Assembly (NCBI GenBank): GCA_947447845.1
Contig: CANFNO010000119.1
Location: 1 to 7,583, forward strand
From: Burkholderiales bacterium
GTDB lineage: Bacteria > Pseudomonadota > Gammaproteobacteria > Burkholderiales > Burkholderiaceae
Direction: 5' to 3'
Length of the DNA: 7,583 nt
The position numbers and the translations under genes were made by a program. Shown piece after piece: positions 6,268-7,583 of this stretch. How positions within the stretch are numbered: position 1 is the first letter of the stretch; the number at the start of each line of letters is the position of its first letter. The notes under the pieces were generated by a model. The model did no database searches and was not told the origin of the DNA. It saw only the letters and a list, made by a program, of their open reading frames with translations.

Positions 6268-6510
6268 TCACATAGAGGCTATTAGCATCGCCCGATAGTC
6301 TTCCAGGGTGGCAATGCGGGGACCGGTTTTGTGGCAATGGTCGGCCTTAGTGCCTGAAATGATCGCCTCATACTGCTCCTCTCCCACGCCCATCGCCGCC
6401 AAGCCCCCAGGCAGATCCAACATTGCGCACATGGCGTTGATGGCGAGGCCGACATCGTCGTCAATATTGAGGCCCATGGCGTGGGCCACCCTAGCCAACG
6501 CGTACCGAGT
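6268..6510 (-). pseudogene. C-terminal relic of an iron-containing alcohol dehydrogenase
   Basis: About 80 residues read as the end of an iron-containing alcohol dehydrogenase: YALARVAHAMGLN, then LDLPGGLAAMGVGEEQYEAI, then ADHCHKTGPRIATLEDYRAM, ending LIASM. The HCHKT-PR-AT-EDY signature is typical of the family C-terminus. The nucleotide-binding half and the metal ligands are absent. Upstream of about 6510 the frame stays open as far as 6720, but that part has no family resemblance and runs into the 3' end of the neighbouring gene, so it is probably not coding. The relic belongs to a different subfamily from the neighbouring HOT-like gene, whose C-terminus (LPSGIAALGYSEADVPSL, then MYRDAMRYW) differs, so it is not a local duplicate of that gene. 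It is most simply the remains of a deletion. An expressed short protein cannot be excluded, but no start or ribosome binding site is evident. Confidence 0.75.
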
Positions 6511-6659
6511 CAACCTCTTCTGTCTGTCAGCGAGGCAGTTCCCTGAAGCCCACGAGCAGTCGAGGAGCAGCGATTGACCTTGTCTGTCCTGACGGCGTGA
6601 CGGTTCGCTGTAACAACTAATCGCCGGGGGTGCTGACCCATTTCGCCCCGAGCAATGCC
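6511..6659. other. Junction segment between the ADH relic and the HOT-like gene
   Basis: These 149 bp contain no recognisable coding sequence. An 8-bp direct repeat TGTCTGTC occurs at 6521-6528 and 6581-6588. A 6-bp inverted repeat CAGCGA (6568-6573) / TCGCTG (6605-6610) is present. A nested GC-rich inverted repeat, CGGGG (6625-6629) / CCCCG (6646-6650), lies just after the HOT-like gene but has no T tract in the minus-strand direction. I see no insertion-sequence ends of a known family. Confidence 0.5.
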
Positions 6660-7583
6660 TCACCAGTAGCGCATCGCGTCGCGATACATTGCTTCGAGGT
6701 CGGGCTTGGTCACCGCGCACGGTGCCATCACCAGCGGGCGCTGCTGCGCGAACGCTCCTTCGGCCAGCGACGGCACGTCGGCCTCGCTGTAGCCAAGTGC
6801 CGCGATGCCCGAGGGCAACCCCGTTTCGCGCATCAGGGCGATGAATGCATTGGCCAGAATTTCACCCGCCTTCTCCGGCGCCGCATCGCGCACGTCCACA
6901 CCAAGCGCAGCGGCTGCCTCGAGGTGTCGCTCCGGGTTGGCGCTCGCCGTGAAGCGAAACGCCGCCGGTGCGTTGATCACCACCGCGATGCCGTGGGGCA
7001 CCATCGGGGCGCGGTCCTGGTAGCCGTTCATCGTGAACTCGTGGCGCAGCGTGGCCACCGCGTACGACATCGCGTGCGGGATATGTACGCCTGCGCTGCC
7101 AAAGGCCAGGCCCGCCAGGGTGGAGGCGAACATCAGTTGATGACGTGCCTCGATGTCGCCCGGATCGCGCACCGCACGCGCGAGGTACTTGCCGCCGATG
7201 CGGATCGCCGCGAGCGCGCCGATGTCGTTGTAGGGCGTGGACCCTTGGTAAGGTGGACGCTGGCTCGGGTGCGCGGGGCGCGGGCGACTCGTGAAGGGAC
7301 GCGCCGTGTAAGACTCGACCGCGTGCGTCAGCACGTCAAAGCCGCAGGCGGCCACCACGCCTCCGGGAAGTGTCTCGGTGGTGGTGGGGTCGACCAAGGC
7401 CAGCGTGGGCTTGAGGAACGGCGACGCGATTCCGGTCTTGAGGCCCACCGACTTCAGGTCGACGATCGTGATGCCCGTGGTTTCGCTGCCGGTGCCGCAG
7501 GTGGTCGGGCACGCAATGTGGGGTTTGAGTTTGCCGGGCACCGGCTTGGCGCGACCGATCGGCGCGTTGATGTAGGCAATCAG
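6660..7583 (-). CDS. Hydroxyacid-oxoacid transhydrogenase-like iron-containing alcohol dehydrogenase (5' end outside the window)
   Basis: The frame is open to the right edge, so the 307 residues seen are the C-terminal two thirds of a protein expected to be about 430-470 residues; the start is not in the window. It is a group III iron-dependent alcohol dehydrogenase. Visible are YINAPIGRAKPV near the window edge, the PTTCGTGSETTG motif, and the metal-site segments GFDVLTHAVESY (Asp and His four apart), GVHIPHAMSY and VPHG. The insert SRPRPAHPSQRPPYQGSTPY and the segment ARHQLMFASTLAGLAFGSAG match hydroxyacid-oxoacid transhydrogenase (HOT, ADHFE1) rather than FucO or butanol dehydrogenases. 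HOT oxidises 4-hydroxybutyrate to succinate semialdehyde while reducing 2-oxoglutarate to D-2-hydroxyglutarate, in the cytosol of bacteria. Substrate assignment here is by resemblance only. The gene is noticeably GC-richer than the cytochrome b561 gene and lies beside the relic of another iron-ADH on the same strand, which hints at transfer or rearrangement. Confidence 0.9.
   Translation of the reverse strand: MIAYINAPIGRAKPVPGKLKPHIACPTTCGTGSETTGITIVDLKSVGLKTGIASPFLKPTLALVDPTTTETLPGGVVAACGFDVLTHAVESYTARPFTSRPRPAHPSQRPPYQGSTPYNDIGALAAIRIGGKYLARAVRDPGDIEARHQLMFASTLAGLAFGSAGVHIPHAMSYAVATLRHEFTMNGYQDRAPMVPHGIAVVINAPAAFRFTASANPERHLEAAAALGVDVRDAAPEKAGEILANAFIALMRETGLPSGIAALGYSEADVPSLAEGAFAQQRPLVMAPCAVTKPDLEAMYRDAMRYW

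Noticed and set aside
6625..6650. GC-rich nested inverted repeat after the HOT-like gene as an intrinsic terminator
   Set aside because: The stem is short and there is no T tract in the minus-strand direction, so it is only noted within the junction segment.
6511..6720. The upstream 70 codons of the open frame containing the ADH relic
   Set aside because: This part overlaps the 3' end of the HOT-like gene and the junction segment. It has low-complexity Arg/Ser composition and no resemblance to iron-ADH, so it is an accidental extension.

Overview
The window looks like a chromosomal segment of a betaproteobacterium, most likely of the Burkholderiales/Comamonadaceae type. The reasons are the Tex variant with a Gly/Arg/Asn-rich tail, the HDOD and DUF3617 proteins, moderately high GC, and TACAAT/CATAAT-type -10 elements. 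This placement is inferred from protein style and composition, not from a database search.

Left part (1-5018, + strand). The window opens inside the 3' end of tex (S1-domain transcription accessory protein). Next come an HDOD-domain protein (604-1410) and, 6 nt later, a patatin-like phospholipase (1417-2496), a tight pair that is probably co-transcribed. A possible promoter overlapping the patatin stop codon precedes a second pair: a secreted 12-cysteine DUF3617 protein (2548-3663) and a multi-spanning GT-C/TMTC-like membrane protein with a C-terminal TPR (3663-5018). The last two share one base (TAATG), which suggests coupled translation.

Middle part (4993-6236). A small exported protein of unknown function lies on the minus strand, and its 3' end overlaps the membrane protein gene by 26 bp. 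A 269-bp divergent intergenic region follows, AT-rich in its right half. It holds a perfect 14-bp FNR/Anr-type palindrome in front of a cytochrome b561 gene (5577-6236), so oxygen-responsive control of that cytochrome is likely.

Right part (6268-7583, - strand). Here there is an 80-residue C-terminal relic of one iron-containing alcohol dehydrogenase. It is followed by the 3' two thirds of a second, different family member that closely resembles hydroxyacid-oxoacid transhydrogenase (HOT/ADHFE1). The HOT gene is clearly richer in GC than the cytochrome gene, and the relic and junction between them suggest a rearranged or acquired segment.

I found no RNA genes, CRISPR arrays, complete mobile elements or phage genes, and no convincing new multi-gene system. 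The points most worth following are the FNR box, the paired iron-ADH relic and HOT gene with their compositional step, and the coupled DUF3617/TMTC-like pair.
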